Shown piece after piece: positions 15,044 to 25,674 of a stretch of 52,573 bases of DNA. Every line of letters begins with the position of its first letter. Position 1 is the stretch's first letter. Both the position numbers and the translations under genes were made by a program. The stretch is from NCBI GenBank assembly GCA_947585425.1, contig CANPWZ010000011.1, forward strand, positions 1-52,573, in the 5' to 3' direction. Source of the DNA: an uncultured Oscillospiraceae bacterium (GTDB lineage Bacteria; Bacillota; Clostridia; Oscillospirales; Oscillospiraceae). Below the pieces are notes generated by a model. It saw only the letters and a program-made list of their open reading frames with translations. It did not search any database and was not told the origin of the DNA.

Positions 15044-15189
15044 AGCCGCCGCCCCTTTCCAAAAATCACGGGATGTATTTTCGTTATCATGATAGTACGC
15101 TTTTTGAAATGAGATGTCAAGTCAAAATGATAAGAAATAATTTTAAAAATCAGATTTGAGGTTTTCTGTCGAAATCCGCCCCGCCGGGA

Positions 15190-15218
15190 TTGCAAGTAAA
15201 GCGTAAAAGAGGTATACT
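15190..15218 (+). promoter_or_regulatory. Promoter of hemW
   Basis: TTGCAA (15190-15195), a 17-bp spacer and TATACT (15213-15218), about 50 bp before the hemW ATG. Confidence 0.65.
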
Positions 15219-15267
15219 GTTTTACGATCGCTGTTGACTTCCGCCCGCCGGGAAAGGAGACGCCCCC

Positions 15268-16473
15268 ATGGGAAACACATTGGGCCTGTATCTGCACATC
15301 CCCTTCTGCCGAAGCAAGTGCGACTACTGCGACTTCTACTCCGTGGCAGACCGCGCCGACCGCATGGACGACTATCAGAAGGCCCTGCTGAAGCACATCG
15401 CGGAGACCGCTCCCCAGGCCAAGAAGCAGATCGTAAACAGCGTCTACATCGGCGGGGGCACCCCCACCTGGTACGGGGAGCGGCGCCTGCGGGAGCTGCT
15501 CTCCGCCGTGAAGCGGCAGTTCAACGTGGCCCGGGACGCGGAGATCACCGTGGAGGCCAACCCGGACAGCGCCGACTACAAGACCCTGGTCCGCCTCCGC
15601 CGGGCGGGGGTGAACCGGCTGTCCCTGGGGATGCAGTCCTCCAACGACGACGAGCTGGCGGCGGTGGGCCGCCCCCACAAGTTCTATCAGGTGAAGGAGG
15701 CGGTGGCCGCCGCCCGGAAGGCGAAGATCAAAAACCTGAACCTGGATCTCATCTTCGGCCTGCCGGGGCAGACCCCCGAGCGCTGGATCCAGACCGTGGA
15801 GGACGCCCTGGCCCTGGAGCCGGAGCATCTGTCCTGCTACGCCCTCACGGTGGAGGAGGGCACTCCCCTGGCGAAGCGTGCGGCGGCCGGCCTGGTCCTC
15901 CCGGACGACGACCAGCTGGCGGACCGCTACCTGTGGACGGTGGACCGCCTGGCGGAGGCGGGCTACGAGCAGTACGAGGTGTCCAACTTCGCCAGGCCGG
16001 GGTATCAGTCCCGGCACAACCTGAAATACTGGATGGGGGAGCCCTATGTGGGCCTGGGGGCAGCCGCCCACTCCGACTTCGGCGGCTGCCGGTACTCCTT
16101 CGTCCGGGATCTGGACGGCTACATCCGCGGCGTTTTGGAGGGGGACAGGCTGCTGGACGAGATGGACCGCATCCCCCAGCGGGAGCGGGGCAACGAGTAT
16201 CTGATGCTCCGCATGCGCACCACCCACGGCATCGAGGAGTGGGAGTACCGCCGGGAGTATTACATGAATTTCGACCCCATCGCCGCCAAGCTCGCGGAAT
16301 ACGAGCAAAAGGGCTGGGCCGCCCGCTCGGGCCGCCGCTGGCATTTTACCCCGGAGGGCTTCCTCCTATCCAACCGGCTCATCGGCGAGCTGCTGGAGAA
16401 CCAGGAGGCGGGGAGCGTCGCCAACACCCTGGAGCGGCTCCGGGCCGATCCCCCGAACGTCAAAGCCCAATAA
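15268..16473 (+). CDS. hemW: Radical SAM heme chaperone HemW
   Basis: A 401-residue radical SAM enzyme. IPFCRSKCDYCDF holds the CxxxCxxC cluster ligands (about residues 16-23) and is followed by GGGTPTW, the SAM-binding glycine motif; LDLIFGLPGQT and the C-terminal HemW domain follow. The family was long annotated as oxygen-independent coproporphyrinogen oxidase, but HemW forms lack the extra residues for that activity and act in heme trafficking. The ATG follows GGAAAGGAG. A hairpin terminator follows at 16489-16516. Confidence 0.92.
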   Translation: MGNTLGLYLHIPFCRSKCDYCDFYSVADRADRMDDYQKALLKHIAETAPQAKKQIVNSVYIGGGTPTWYGERRLRELLSAVKRQFNVARDAEITVEANPDSADYKTLVRLRRAGVNRLSLGMQSSNDDELAAVGRPHKFYQVKEAVAAARKAKIKNLNLDLIFGLPGQTPERWIQTVEDALALEPEHLSCYALTVEEGTPLAKRAAAGLVLPDDDQLADRYLWTVDRLAEAGYEQYEVSNFARPGYQSRHNLKYWMGEPYVGLGAAAHSDFGGCRYSFVRDLDGYIRGVLEGDRLLDEMDRIPQRERGNEYLMLRMRTTHGIEEWEYRREYYMNFDPIAAKLAEYEQKGWAARSGRRWHFTPEGFLLSNRLIGELLENQEAGSVANTLERLRADPPNVKAQ

Positions 16474-16488
16474 ACCCCAAAACAGGAA

Positions 16489-16516
16489 GACCCTTCCGTT
16501 GCAAAGCGGGAGGGTC
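16489..16516 (+). terminator. Hairpin after hemW
   Basis: A 10-bp stem with one G-U pair (16489-16498 with 16507-16516) and a weak T-run. Confidence 0.55.
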
Positions 16517-16572
16517 TGTGCTAAGATACTATATGTTGTGTATCCCCCGCTTTCCATACCAAGGAGGTCCCT

Positions 16573-18888
16573 ATGAAAACCACTTCGATCCGGCGGCTCA
16601 CCGCGGCCATCCTCACCCTGACAGTCCTGCTGGGGCTGATCCTTCCCGCCTCCGCCTCTCAGGCCCTGGGCACCGAAAGGACGGCCCGGACCATCACCCT
16701 GGCGGAGGGCGTCACCCTCACCACCCAGAGCCTGTGGTCCGCCTCCAAATCGGATCTGCGCTCCGAGCACTACGTTACATACGCCCCCGGCAGCGGCGCC
16801 GCGCCCATCGTATACAGCGGCGCCTATACCACCAGCTCGGCCACCCTCTCCGCCGCCGCCAAGGCCCTGGAGGGCCAGGGCCTGCGGGTGCTGGCCGGCG
16901 TGAACGGCGGCTTCTTCAACACCGACGGCACCGTCGTCGGTATGCTGATGACCGGCGGCGTGGTGCGCGCCCTGGATGTGGAGAACCACACCATGGTGGG
17001 CTTCACCGCGGACGGGCACGTTTTCATCGACGAGACCGACCCCGTCAAGACCGCCCGGTGGACGGCCTCCGCCGAGCAGCCGGAGCAGCCCGACGTCCCC
17101 GTCCTCACCGACTACTCCTTCCCCATCACCGGGTTCAACGCCTACCGCAGCCAGTACTATCTGGGCGGGCTGTACCTGTACAACCGGGACTTCAACAGCC
17201 GGGTGAACAAGAGCGCCTCCATGGACTGCGTGGCGGTCACCCTGGCCCCGGTCTCCGGCGGGGAGATGACCATGGACTGCTCTTTGACCTTCGCGGTGGA
17301 GGGCATGTGCGACACCGCCGCCGGCGACGAATTCAACGGCGTGCTGGCCGAGGGCCGGTATATGCTCTTCGCCAACGACCATGACAACGCCGATCTGCTC
17401 TCCGCTCTCCGGGCCCTCCGGCCCGGCGACCGCGTCACCGTGTCCGTCTCCGAGACCGACAGCCGGTGGCAGAGCGCCCAATACGGCCTCACCGGGATGT
17501 ACACCCTCCTGCGGGACGGGGAGATCGTGTCCGGCCTGTCCTCCGCCTCCAATCCCTACACCGCCGTCGGCGTCAAGGCCGACGGGACCGTGGTGCTCTA
17601 CACCATCGACGGCCGGCAGAGCGGCTGGTCCGTGGGCGCCACCTACGCCCAGGTGGCCCAGCGGCTCCAGGAGCTGGGCTGCGTGTCCGCCGCCGCTCTG
17701 GACGGGGGCGGCTCCACCACCCTGGGGGCCACCCTGCCGGGCAGCTCCTCCTTTGCCGCGCTGAACCGCCCCTCCGGCGGCAGCCAGCGGCGGGTGAACA
17801 ACTCCGTGCTGCTGGCGGTCCCCGTGGGGACCGCCCTGATGACCCCAGGCTGCTATGTGCAGAGCGAGACCCAGGTGGTCCTGGCCGGGTCCGATCTGGC
17901 CGTGACCGCCGCCCCCTATGACGGCGCTGGGGAACCCTCCGACACCGTCCCCATCTGGTGGGCGGAGGACGGCACCATCGCCGGGGACGGCCTCTCCGCC
18001 GTCTACACCGCGCCCTCCGCGGCGGGGGATTATGACATCTCCGCCGGGGGCGACCCCCTCACCCTCCATGTGACCGACGCCCTCTCCTCCCTGCGAGTGC
18101 GGAAGGAGGGCTCCTCCGCCGCCCTGTCCTCCCTGACGCTGGAGCCCGGGGAGCGGGTGGAACTGACGGCCTCCGGGACCTGGTACAACCTGCCCGTGGC
18201 CATGGACGACGGGGACGTGACCTGGAGCGCCGACGCCGCTGTCGGGACCATCGACAGCCAGGGCGGCTTCACCGCCGGGGACCGCACTGCCACCGGCTCC
18301 ATCACCGCCTCCGCGGGTGGGAAGACGGTCACCGTCAAGGTCACCGTCAACAGCGGCATCCCCTTTACCGACGTGCCCGCCGGCGGCTGGTACACCGACG
18401 CGGTGAAGTGGGCGGCGGAGACCAAGGTCACCGAGGGCTATCCAGACGGCAGATTCGGCCCCGGCGACAACTGCACCCGCGCCCAAATCGTCACCTTCCT
18501 GTGGCGGGCCTATGGCAAGCAGGAGCCCACGTCCATGGCAAGCCCCTTCACCGATGTGACAAATCCCAATGACTTTTACTATAAGGCGGTGCTCTGGGCG
18601 GCGGAAAACGAGATCACCACCGGCTCCGGCGCGGCGGCCACCTTTGACCCCGACAGCACCTGCACCCGCGCCGAAGCGGTGACCTTCCTGTACCGCGCGG
18701 CGAACAAGCCGGCCGTGACCGGCGACGGCTCCACGTTCAGCGACGTGCCGGCCGGCGACTGGTACACCGACGCGGTGAAGTGGGCGGCGGAGCATGAGAT
18801 CGCCCAGGGCAGCGACGGCAAATTCGCGCCCAAAGCCGAATGCACCCGCGCCCATATCGTCACCTTCCTCTACCGCGATCTGGCATAA
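16573..18888 (+). CDS. S-layer-anchored phosphodiester glycosidase family protein
   Basis: A 771-residue exported protein. Residues 1-29 are a signal peptide ending LPASAS. Residues about 60-430 form a phosphodiester glycosidase (NAGPA-type) domain with GVNGGFFNTDG and AALDGGGSTTLG. An Ig-like stretch follows (about 430-595), then three SLH domains starting near residues 597, 657 and 720 (PFTDVPAGGWYTDAVKWAAE, ending VTFLWRA or VTFLYR). The SLH domains should bind secondary wall polymers at the surface. The enzymatic domain may uncap phosphodiester-linked sugars. AAGGAGG precedes the ATG. It stands alone between hemW and a MATE gene. Confidence 0.92.
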   Translation: MKTTSIRRLTAAILTLTVLLGLILPASASQALGTERTARTITLAEGVTLTTQSLWSASKSDLRSEHYVTYAPGSGAAPIVYSGAYTTSSATLSAAAKALEGQGLRVLAGVNGGFFNTDGTVVGMLMTGGVVRALDVENHTMVGFTADGHVFIDETDPVKTARWTASAEQPEQPDVPVLTDYSFPITGFNAYRSQYYLGGLYLYNRDFNSRVNKSASMDCVAVTLAPVSGGEMTMDCSLTFAVEGMCDTAAGDEFNGVLAEGRYMLFANDHDNADLLSALRALRPGDRVTVSVSETDSRWQSAQYGLTGMYTLLRDGEIVSGLSSASNPYTAVGVKADGTVVLYTIDGRQSGWSVGATYAQVAQRLQELGCVSAAALDGGGSTTLGATLPGSSSFAALNRPSGGSQRRVNNSVLLAVPVGTALMTPGCYVQSETQVVLAGSDLAVTAAPYDGAGEPSDTVPIWWAEDGTIAGDGLSAVYTAPSAAGDYDISAGGDPLTLHVTDALSSLRVRKEGSSAALSSLTLEPGERVELTASGTWYNLPVAMDDGDVTWSADAAVGTIDSQGGFTAGDRTATGSITASAGGKTVTVKVTVNSGIPFTDVPAGGWYTDAVKWAAETKVTEGYPDGRFGPGDNCTRAQIVTFLWRAYGKQEPTSMASPFTDVTNPNDFYYKAVLWAAENEITTGSGAAATFDPDSTCTRAEAVTFLYRAANKPAVTGDGSTFSDVPAGDWYTDAVKWAAEHEIAQGSDGKFAPKAECTRAHIVTFLYRDLA

Positions 18889-18906
18889 AGCGAGGGGTCC
18901 TGAACC

Positions 18907-20334
18907 GTGGAAGAACAAGATAAAGAGGTCCAACAGCAGCCCGCCCCCCGGGTCAAAAGCCACGACGTGGACATGACCGAGGGCAGCGTGTTCAAGCATA
19001 TCCTGCTGTTCTCCCTTCCCCTGCTGGCGGGCAATCTGTTCCAGCAGATGTATAACATGGTGGATACCTGGGTGGTGGGCAATTTCGTCAGCGACGCCGC
19101 CTTTTCCGCCGTGGGCACCGTGGCCCCCATCGTGAACATGCTCATCGGCTCCTTCATGGGGCTGTCCAGCGGCGCGGGGGTGGTCATCTCCCAGTACTAC
19201 GGCGCGCGGAAGGACGACCGGGTCAGCGACGCGGTCCACACCTCCATGGTGCTCACCGTCATCCTGACGGTGGCCTTCACCATCCTGGGGCTGACCATGA
19301 CCCCCCTCATGCTCCGGCTGATGAACATCCCGGACGACGTGTTCCCCGAGTCCCGGGCCTATCTCACCATCTATTTCGCCGGCATGGCCGGCCTGCTGTT
19401 CTACAACATGGGGGCCGCCGTCCTCCGGGCGGTGGGGGACTCCCGCCGGCCCTTCTACTTCCTGGTGGTCACGGCGGTCCTCAACACCGCGCTGGATCTG
19501 CTGTTCGTCATCAGGTTCCACTGGGGCGTCCACGGCGTGGCCTACGCCACCATCATCGCCCAGGGGGTGTCCGCGATCCTCACCCTGGCCGTGCTGTTCC
19601 GGGCCAAGTCCGCCATCCGTCTGTCCCTCCGCAAGCTGAAGCTCCACCTGGACCTGCTGGGCCAGATCATCCGGGTGGGCATCCCGGCGGCCCTGCAGAT
19701 GGCGGTGACCTCCTTCTCCAACGTCATCGTCCAGTCCTACATCTTCGGCGCCGCCCCCGGCAGTACCGGCGGCTGGACCGCCTACTCCAAGGTGGACCAG
19801 CTCATCTTCCTGCCCATGCAGTCCATCTCCCTGGCGGCCACCACCTTCGTGGGCCAGAACCTGGGCAGCGGCCAGCGGCACCGGGCCAAGCAGGGCGTCC
19901 GGGCCTCCCTGGGGATGGCCATGGCGGTCACCGTCGCCGTCACCGTGGCGGTCATCGCCACCGCGCCCCAGGTGGTCACCTTCTTCATCGACCAGGACAA
20001 GTCCCCGGAGGTGGTGGAGTACGGCACCCTGTTCCTCCGAACGCTCACCCCCTTCTACGTGCTGTGCTGCGTCAACCAGGTCTACGCCGGGGCCCTCCGG
20101 GGCGCAGGGGACAGCAAGGCCCCCATGTTCATCATGCTGGGCTCCTTCGTGGTGTTCCGGCAGATCTACCTGTTCATCGTGGCCCGGCTCACCCACAACG
20201 CCCTGCTGCCCCTGGCCATGGGCTATCCCGCCGGATGGCTGGTGTGCAGCCTGCTCACCCTGCTCTACTACCGCGTCCGGGGCCTTGGTCACCGCAGCCT
20301 TGCCGAGGAACACGCGAAAAAAACCGCCGGATAA
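18907..20334 (+). CDS. MATE family efflux transporter
   Basis: A 475-residue protein with 12 predicted helices and the MATE motifs SLPLLAGNLFQQMYNMVDTW at the N-terminus, GAAVLRAVGDSRRP, and the second-half equivalent AGALRGAGDSKAP. This is the NorM/DinF-like branch common in Clostridia and differs from the one at 819. It begins with GTG preceded by GAGGGG, 18 bp after the S-layer gene stop, so the two may be cotranscribed. Substrate unknown. Confidence 0.94.
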   Translation: MEEQDKEVQQQPAPRVKSHDVDMTEGSVFKHILLFSLPLLAGNLFQQMYNMVDTWVVGNFVSDAAFSAVGTVAPIVNMLIGSFMGLSSGAGVVISQYYGARKDDRVSDAVHTSMVLTVILTVAFTILGLTMTPLMLRLMNIPDDVFPESRAYLTIYFAGMAGLLFYNMGAAVLRAVGDSRRPFYFLVVTAVLNTALDLLFVIRFHWGVHGVAYATIIAQGVSAILTLAVLFRAKSAIRLSLRKLKLHLDLLGQIIRVGIPAALQMAVTSFSNVIVQSYIFGAAPGSTGGWTAYSKVDQLIFLPMQSISLAATTFVGQNLGSGQRHRAKQGVRASLGMAMAVTVAVTVAVIATAPQVVTFFIDQDKSPEVVEYGTLFLRTLTPFYVLCCVNQVYAGALRGAGDSKAPMFIMLGSFVVFRQIYLFIVARLTHNALLPLAMGYPAGWLVCSLLTLLYYRVRGLGHRSLAEEHAKKTAG

Positions 20335-20377
20335 TCGCGTCAAATCTGGGAATACTGCCCCCAGAGGTGAGTTTCCC

Positions 20378-20824
20378 ATGAAAATGTCCAATCAGGATTA
20401 CAACCAGTACGTCAGCTCCAAAGCCCAGCCCTCCCCCATCTGGAAGGATATGCTGTGGGCCTTCGCCGTGGGCGGCGCCATCTGCGCCGGAGGCCAGGGG
20501 CTTTTGACCCTCTACCAGAGCCTGGGGGCCGACCGGGACTCCGCGGCCTCCTGGGTGTCCATCACCCTCATCTTCCTGGCCTCCCTGCTTACCGGCCTCG
20601 GCGTGTTCGACGACATCGCCAAGCGGGCCGGCGCGGGGACCCTGGTGCCCATCACCGGCTTCTCCAACGCCATGGTCTCCCCCGCCCTGGAGTTCAAGAG
20701 CGAGGGGTTCGTCACCGGCACGGGGGCCAAGCTGTTCACCGTGGCCGGGCCGGTGCTGGCCTACGGGATCAGCGCCAGCGTCATCTACGGCATCATCCTC
20801 TGGATCGTGCAGAGGCTGGCATAG
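20378..20824 (+). CDS. spoVAC: Stage V sporulation protein AC
   Basis: A 148-residue membrane protein with SpoVAC features: a short charged N-terminus, AFAVGGAICAGGQGLLTLYQ, GLGVFDDIAKRAGAGTLVPI, TGFSNAMVSPALEFKSEG and GTGAKLFTVAGPVLAYG. SpoVAC is a mechanosensitive inner-membrane channel that helps load and release dipicolinic acid in spores. The start at 20378 has AGAGGTGAG upstream. Unusually, spoVAD and spoVAE do not follow; a terminator does. Confidence 0.93.
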   Translation: MKMSNQDYNQYVSSKAQPSPIWKDMLWAFAVGGAICAGGQGLLTLYQSLGADRDSAASWVSITLIFLASLLTGLGVFDDIAKRAGAGTLVPITGFSNAMVSPALEFKSEGFVTGTGAKLFTVAGPVLAYGISASVIYGIILWIVQRLA

Positions 20825-20829
20825 GGAAA

Positions 20830-20857
20830 AGCAGGCGGAAACCGCCTGCTTTTTTCT
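20830..20857 (+). terminator. Rho-independent terminator after spoVAC
   Basis: A 9-bp stem (20830-20838 with 20842-20850), a 3-nt loop and TTTTTTC. Confidence 0.9.
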
Positions 20858-20915
20858 TTCCTTTTAGGGAGAACTATGGTACAATATTTCCCACCACACA
20901 CAAAGGAGAAATCCC

Positions 20916-23081
<2,166 letters not shown>

Positions 23082-23095
23082 AGGAGGCTCCCAAA

Positions 23096-23938
23096 ATGGG
23101 CAAACTCTATCTGGTCCCCACCCCCATCGGCAATCTGGGCGATATTTCCCCCCGGGCGGCGGAGACGCTGGCCGCCGTGGACTTCATCGCCGCCGAGGAC
23201 ACCCGGGTGACGGTGAAGCTGCTGAACCACCTGGACATCAAAAAGCCCATGGTCATCTACCACCGGCACAACTGCGACGCCGCCGGCCCCGCCATCCTGG
23301 AGCGCCTGCTGGCGGGGGAGGACTGCGCCCTGGTCACCGACGCGGGCACCCCCGCCATCTCCGACCCCGGTGAGGACCTGGTGGCCCTCTGCGCCCAAAG
23401 CGGCGTGCCGGTGGAGTCCATCCCCGGCCCCTGCGCCCTGACGGTGGCCCTGTCGGCCTCCGGCCTCCCCACCGCCCGATTCGTGTTCGAGGGGTTCCTC
23501 CCCACCAACAAAAAGAACCGCCGGGCCCGTCTGGAGACGCTGGCGGCGGAGGAGCGCACCCTGGTCCTCTACGAGGCCCCCCACAGGCTCCGGGACACCC
23601 TGTCGGACCTGGCGGAGGCCCTGGGCGGAGAGCGCCGGATCTCCGTCTGCCGGGAGCTGACCAAGCTCCACGAGGAGATCTGGCGGGGGACCCTGGGAGA
23701 GGCGAAGGAGCGCTGGGCCGCCCAGGAGCCCCGGGGGGAGTTCGCGCTGGTGATCGCCGGCGCGCCCCAGGGGGAGGATGCCCCTCCCGACGAGGAGGCG
23801 GCTCTCGCCGAAGTGGAAGAGCTGCGGGGCCGTGGGCTGTCCCTGAAGGAGGCGTCCGCCCGGGCGGCGGCAAAGTTTGGCATAAAAAAACGCCGGCTCT
23901 ATGAGCTGGCGCTGGGCAAGGGCGAGGGCCCCGTCTGA
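23096..23938 (+). CDS. rsmI: 16S rRNA (cytidine(1402)-2'-O)-methyltransferase
   Basis: A 280-residue SAM-dependent methyltransferase with RsmI motifs: LVPTPIGNLGDIS at the N-terminus, AAEDTRVT, TDAGTPAISDPG, ESIPGPCALTVALSASGLP and LVLYEAPHRL. It methylates the 2'-hydroxyl of C1402 in the ribosomal decoding centre. AAAGGAGG is 8 nt before the ATG, which lies 14 bp past tex. It is followed by a bidirectional terminator facing abrB. Confidence 0.96.
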   Translation: MGKLYLVPTPIGNLGDISPRAAETLAAVDFIAAEDTRVTVKLLNHLDIKKPMVIYHRHNCDAAGPAILERLLAGEDCALVTDAGTPAISDPGEDLVALCAQSGVPVESIPGPCALTVALSASGLPTARFVFEGFLPTNKKNRRARLETLAAEERTLVLYEAPHRLRDTLSDLAEALGGERRISVCRELTKLHEEIWRGTLGEAKERWAAQEPRGEFALVIAGAPQGEDAPPDEEAALAEVEELRGRGLSLKEASARAAAKFGIKKRRLYELALGKGEGPV

Positions 23939-23988
23939 TTACAATTTGTAATAAAGTTGTCTGTTCATAACCAGTCGCTTTAGCGCAC

Positions 23989-24029
23989 AAAAATGCCGCC
24001 GGAATACCTCAAACCGGCGGTCCATTTTT
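23989..24029. terminator. Bidirectional terminator between rsmI and abrB-like gene
   Basis: CCGCCGG (23996-24002) pairs with CCGGCGG (24014-24020), flanked by AAAAATG and CATTTTT, giving T-runs in both directions for convergent genes. Confidence 0.85.
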
Positions 24030-24041
24030 GCCGGGCCTGTG

Positions 24042-24284
24042 TCACTTGGAGTGGAGCTCCTTCATGCAGGCGCTGCAGACGTTCTTTCCCTTGTAGGAAA
24101 TGATGTCCTTGGAGTCCCCGCAGAAGATGCAGGCGGGCTGATACTTGTTCAAAATGATCGAAGATCCATCCACATAGATCTCCAGGGGGTCGCGCTCCGC
24201 GATGTCCAGTGTTCGCCGGAGCTCGATGGGAAGGACGATGCGGCCCAGCTCATCGACCTTGCGCACGATGCCGGTGGCTTTCAT
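24042..24284 (-). CDS. abrB: AbrB/SpoVT-type transition-state regulator
   Basis: An 80-residue protein with the swapped-hairpin DNA-binding domain of AbrB (ATGIVRKVDELGRIVLPIELRR then LEIYVDGSSIIL). A C-terminal segment has two CxxC pairs (CIFCGD and CSACMKEL) that could bind zinc, as in clostridial AbrB homologues. AbrB represses stationary-phase and sporulation genes. The Shine-Dalgarno is AGGAGG. A near-consensus promoter lies at 24338-24365. It is divergent from spmAB. Confidence 0.92.
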   Translation of the reverse strand: MKATGIVRKVDELGRIVLPIELRRTLDIAERDPLEIYVDGSSIILNKYQPACIFCGDSKDIISYKGKNVCSACMKELHSK

Positions 24285-24337
24285 TTTTTACTTCCTCCTA
24301 TTCTTTCCACACGCTGTTGCGACTACCAACCAGCTTC

Positions 24338-24365
24338 ATTATAACACACCGTATAATTTTGTCAA
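24338..24365 (-). promoter_or_regulatory. Promoter of the abrB-like gene
   Basis: Minus-strand TTGACA (24360-24365), a 16-bp spacer and TATAAT (24338-24343). Confidence 0.8.
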
Positions 24366-24521
24366 CCAAAAATCCGCAAAAAAAGTAAAGTTTTTGGAGA
24401 TTTTGGCGGAAAATTTCCACTGGTTTTCCTTATTGTAGGTATATTAGAATAATTTTCCTCATACTTTGGGACAGGCCCGGCCCCGGAGACCATCCGGGAG
24501 CCCGAAAAGGAGCGTGGTCCC

Positions 24522-25097
24522 ATGGCGATGTCGGTGATCTGGACGGTGATGGTGGGGGCGGCGGTGCTGTGCGGCCTTGCCACCGGGAACGGCCCCGCGG
24601 TGGCGAGGGGAGCGCTGGACGGCGCCGCCGCCGGGGTGGAGCTGTCCCTGTCCACCATGGGGGTCATGTGCCTGTGGACGGGGGTGATGGAGGTCATGCG
24701 CCGGTGCGGCATCGCGGGCGGGCTCTCCCGGCTGCTGCGGCCGGTTTTGCGCCGGCTCTACCCCGGCTATGCGGGCGACCGGCGGGTGATGGACGCGGTG
24801 AGCGCCAATCTCTCCGCCAACCTGCTGGGGCTGGGCAACGCCGCCACCCCCCTGGGGCTGGAGGCCGCCCGGCTCATGGCGGAGGGCTCCGGCGGCACGG
24901 CGTCGGACGGCCTTTGCATGCTGGTGGTGTGCAACACCGCCTCCCTCCAGCTCATCCCCACCACGGTGGCCAGCGTCCGGGCGGCGGCGGGCAGCGCAGA
25001 CCCCTTCGACATCCTGCCGGCGGTGTGGCTGGCCTCGGTCGTCTCCGTGGCGGTGGGGATCGCGGCGGCCAAGCTGCTCTCCAAGGTCTGGAGGTGA
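24522..25097 (+). CDS. spmA: Spore maturation protein A
   Basis: A 191-residue membrane protein with the nucleoside-recognition-type fold: GAAAGVELSLSTMGVMCLWT, then SANLSANLLGLGNAATPLGL and CMLVVCNTASLQLIPTT. SpmA with SpmB is needed for spore-core dehydration. AAAGGAGCG precedes the ATG. It lies 4 bp before spmB, in the same two-gene operon as in other spore-formers. The 237 bp upstream are AT-rich and hold the divergent abrB promoter. Confidence 0.95.
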   Translation: MAMSVIWTVMVGAAVLCGLATGNGPAVARGALDGAAAGVELSLSTMGVMCLWTGVMEVMRRCGIAGGLSRLLRPVLRRLYPGYAGDRRVMDAVSANLSANLLGLGNAATPLGLEAARLMAEGSGGTASDGLCMLVVCNTASLQLIPTTVASVRAAAGSADPFDILPAVWLASVVSVAVGIAAAKLLSKVWR

Positions 25098-25101
25098 GGG
25101 G

Positions 25102-25626
25102 ATGGACCTGTTTTTCACCATGCTGGTGCCCTGCCTGATGCTGGCGGTGGCGACCGCCGCCCTGTTCCGCCGGGTGGACGTCTGGAGCGGGATCACCGAC
25201 GGGGCCCGCGCCGGATTGAAGGTGTCCCTCAACATCATGCCGCCGCTGATCGGCCTTTTGACGGCGGTGTACATGCTCCGGGCCTCCGGGGCGCTGGAGC
25301 TGCTGCGGGACGCCCTCTCCCCCGCCCTGACCGCCATCGGCATCCCGCCGGAGACGGTCCCCCTGCTGCTGGTCCGCCCGGTGAGCGGCTCCGCCGCCCT
25401 GGGGGTGGGGGCGGAGCTGATCCAGACCTACGGCCCCGACTCCCTGGTGGGCCGGACGGCGGCGGTGATGCTGGGCTCCACCGAGACGACCTTCTACACC
25501 GTCGCGGTGTACTTCGGCGCGGCGAAGATCGCCAGGACCCGCTACGCCGTCCCGGCGGCCCTGTGCGCCGACGCGGCGGGCTTTCTGGCCGCCTCCTGGG
25601 CGGTTCGGCTCATCTTTGGAGGATAA
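25102..25626 (+). CDS. spmB: Spore maturation protein B
   Basis: A 174-residue membrane protein with LKVSLNIMPPLIGLLTAVYM, LLLVRPVSGSAALGVGAE and LGSTETTFYTVAVYFGAAKI, the last being the family hallmark. It works with SpmA during spore maturation. GAGGTGAGGGG lies directly before the ATG. It ends just before a terminator whose T-run serves the opposing DUF362 gene. Confidence 0.95.
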   Translation: MDLFFTMLVPCLMLAVATAALFRRVDVWSGITDGARAGLKVSLNIMPPLIGLLTAVYMLRASGALELLRDALSPALTAIGIPPETVPLLLVRPVSGSAALGVGAELIQTYGPDSLVGRTAAVMLGSTETTFYTVAVYFGAAKIARTRYAVPAALCADAAGFLAASWAVRLIFGG

Positions 25627-25631
25627 CAGAC

Positions 25632-25657
25632 AAAAAAAGGGCGGCCAGCGGCCGCCC
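25632..25657 (-). terminator. Terminator of the DUF362 gene
   Basis: An 8-bp GC stem (25639-25646 with 25650-25657) followed by seven T on the minus strand. Confidence 0.85.
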
Positions 25658-25674
25658 TCTCGCCATATGCGCGA

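Noticed and set aside
15234-17384. A 716-codon plus-strand frame across hemW and the S-layer gene
   Set aside because: Out-of-frame shadow spanning two confidently identified genes, a terminator and their intergenic region.
16366-20391. A 1341-codon minus-strand open frame
   Set aside because: It is antisense to the S-layer protein, MATE and spoVAC genes, has Gly/His/Asp/Val-rich shadow composition and no domain or ribosome site. Long antisense frames are a by-product of GC-rich codon use.
25639-25657. Terminator for spmAB in the plus direction
   Set aside because: The T-run is only on the minus strand side, so it is assigned to the DUF362 gene.
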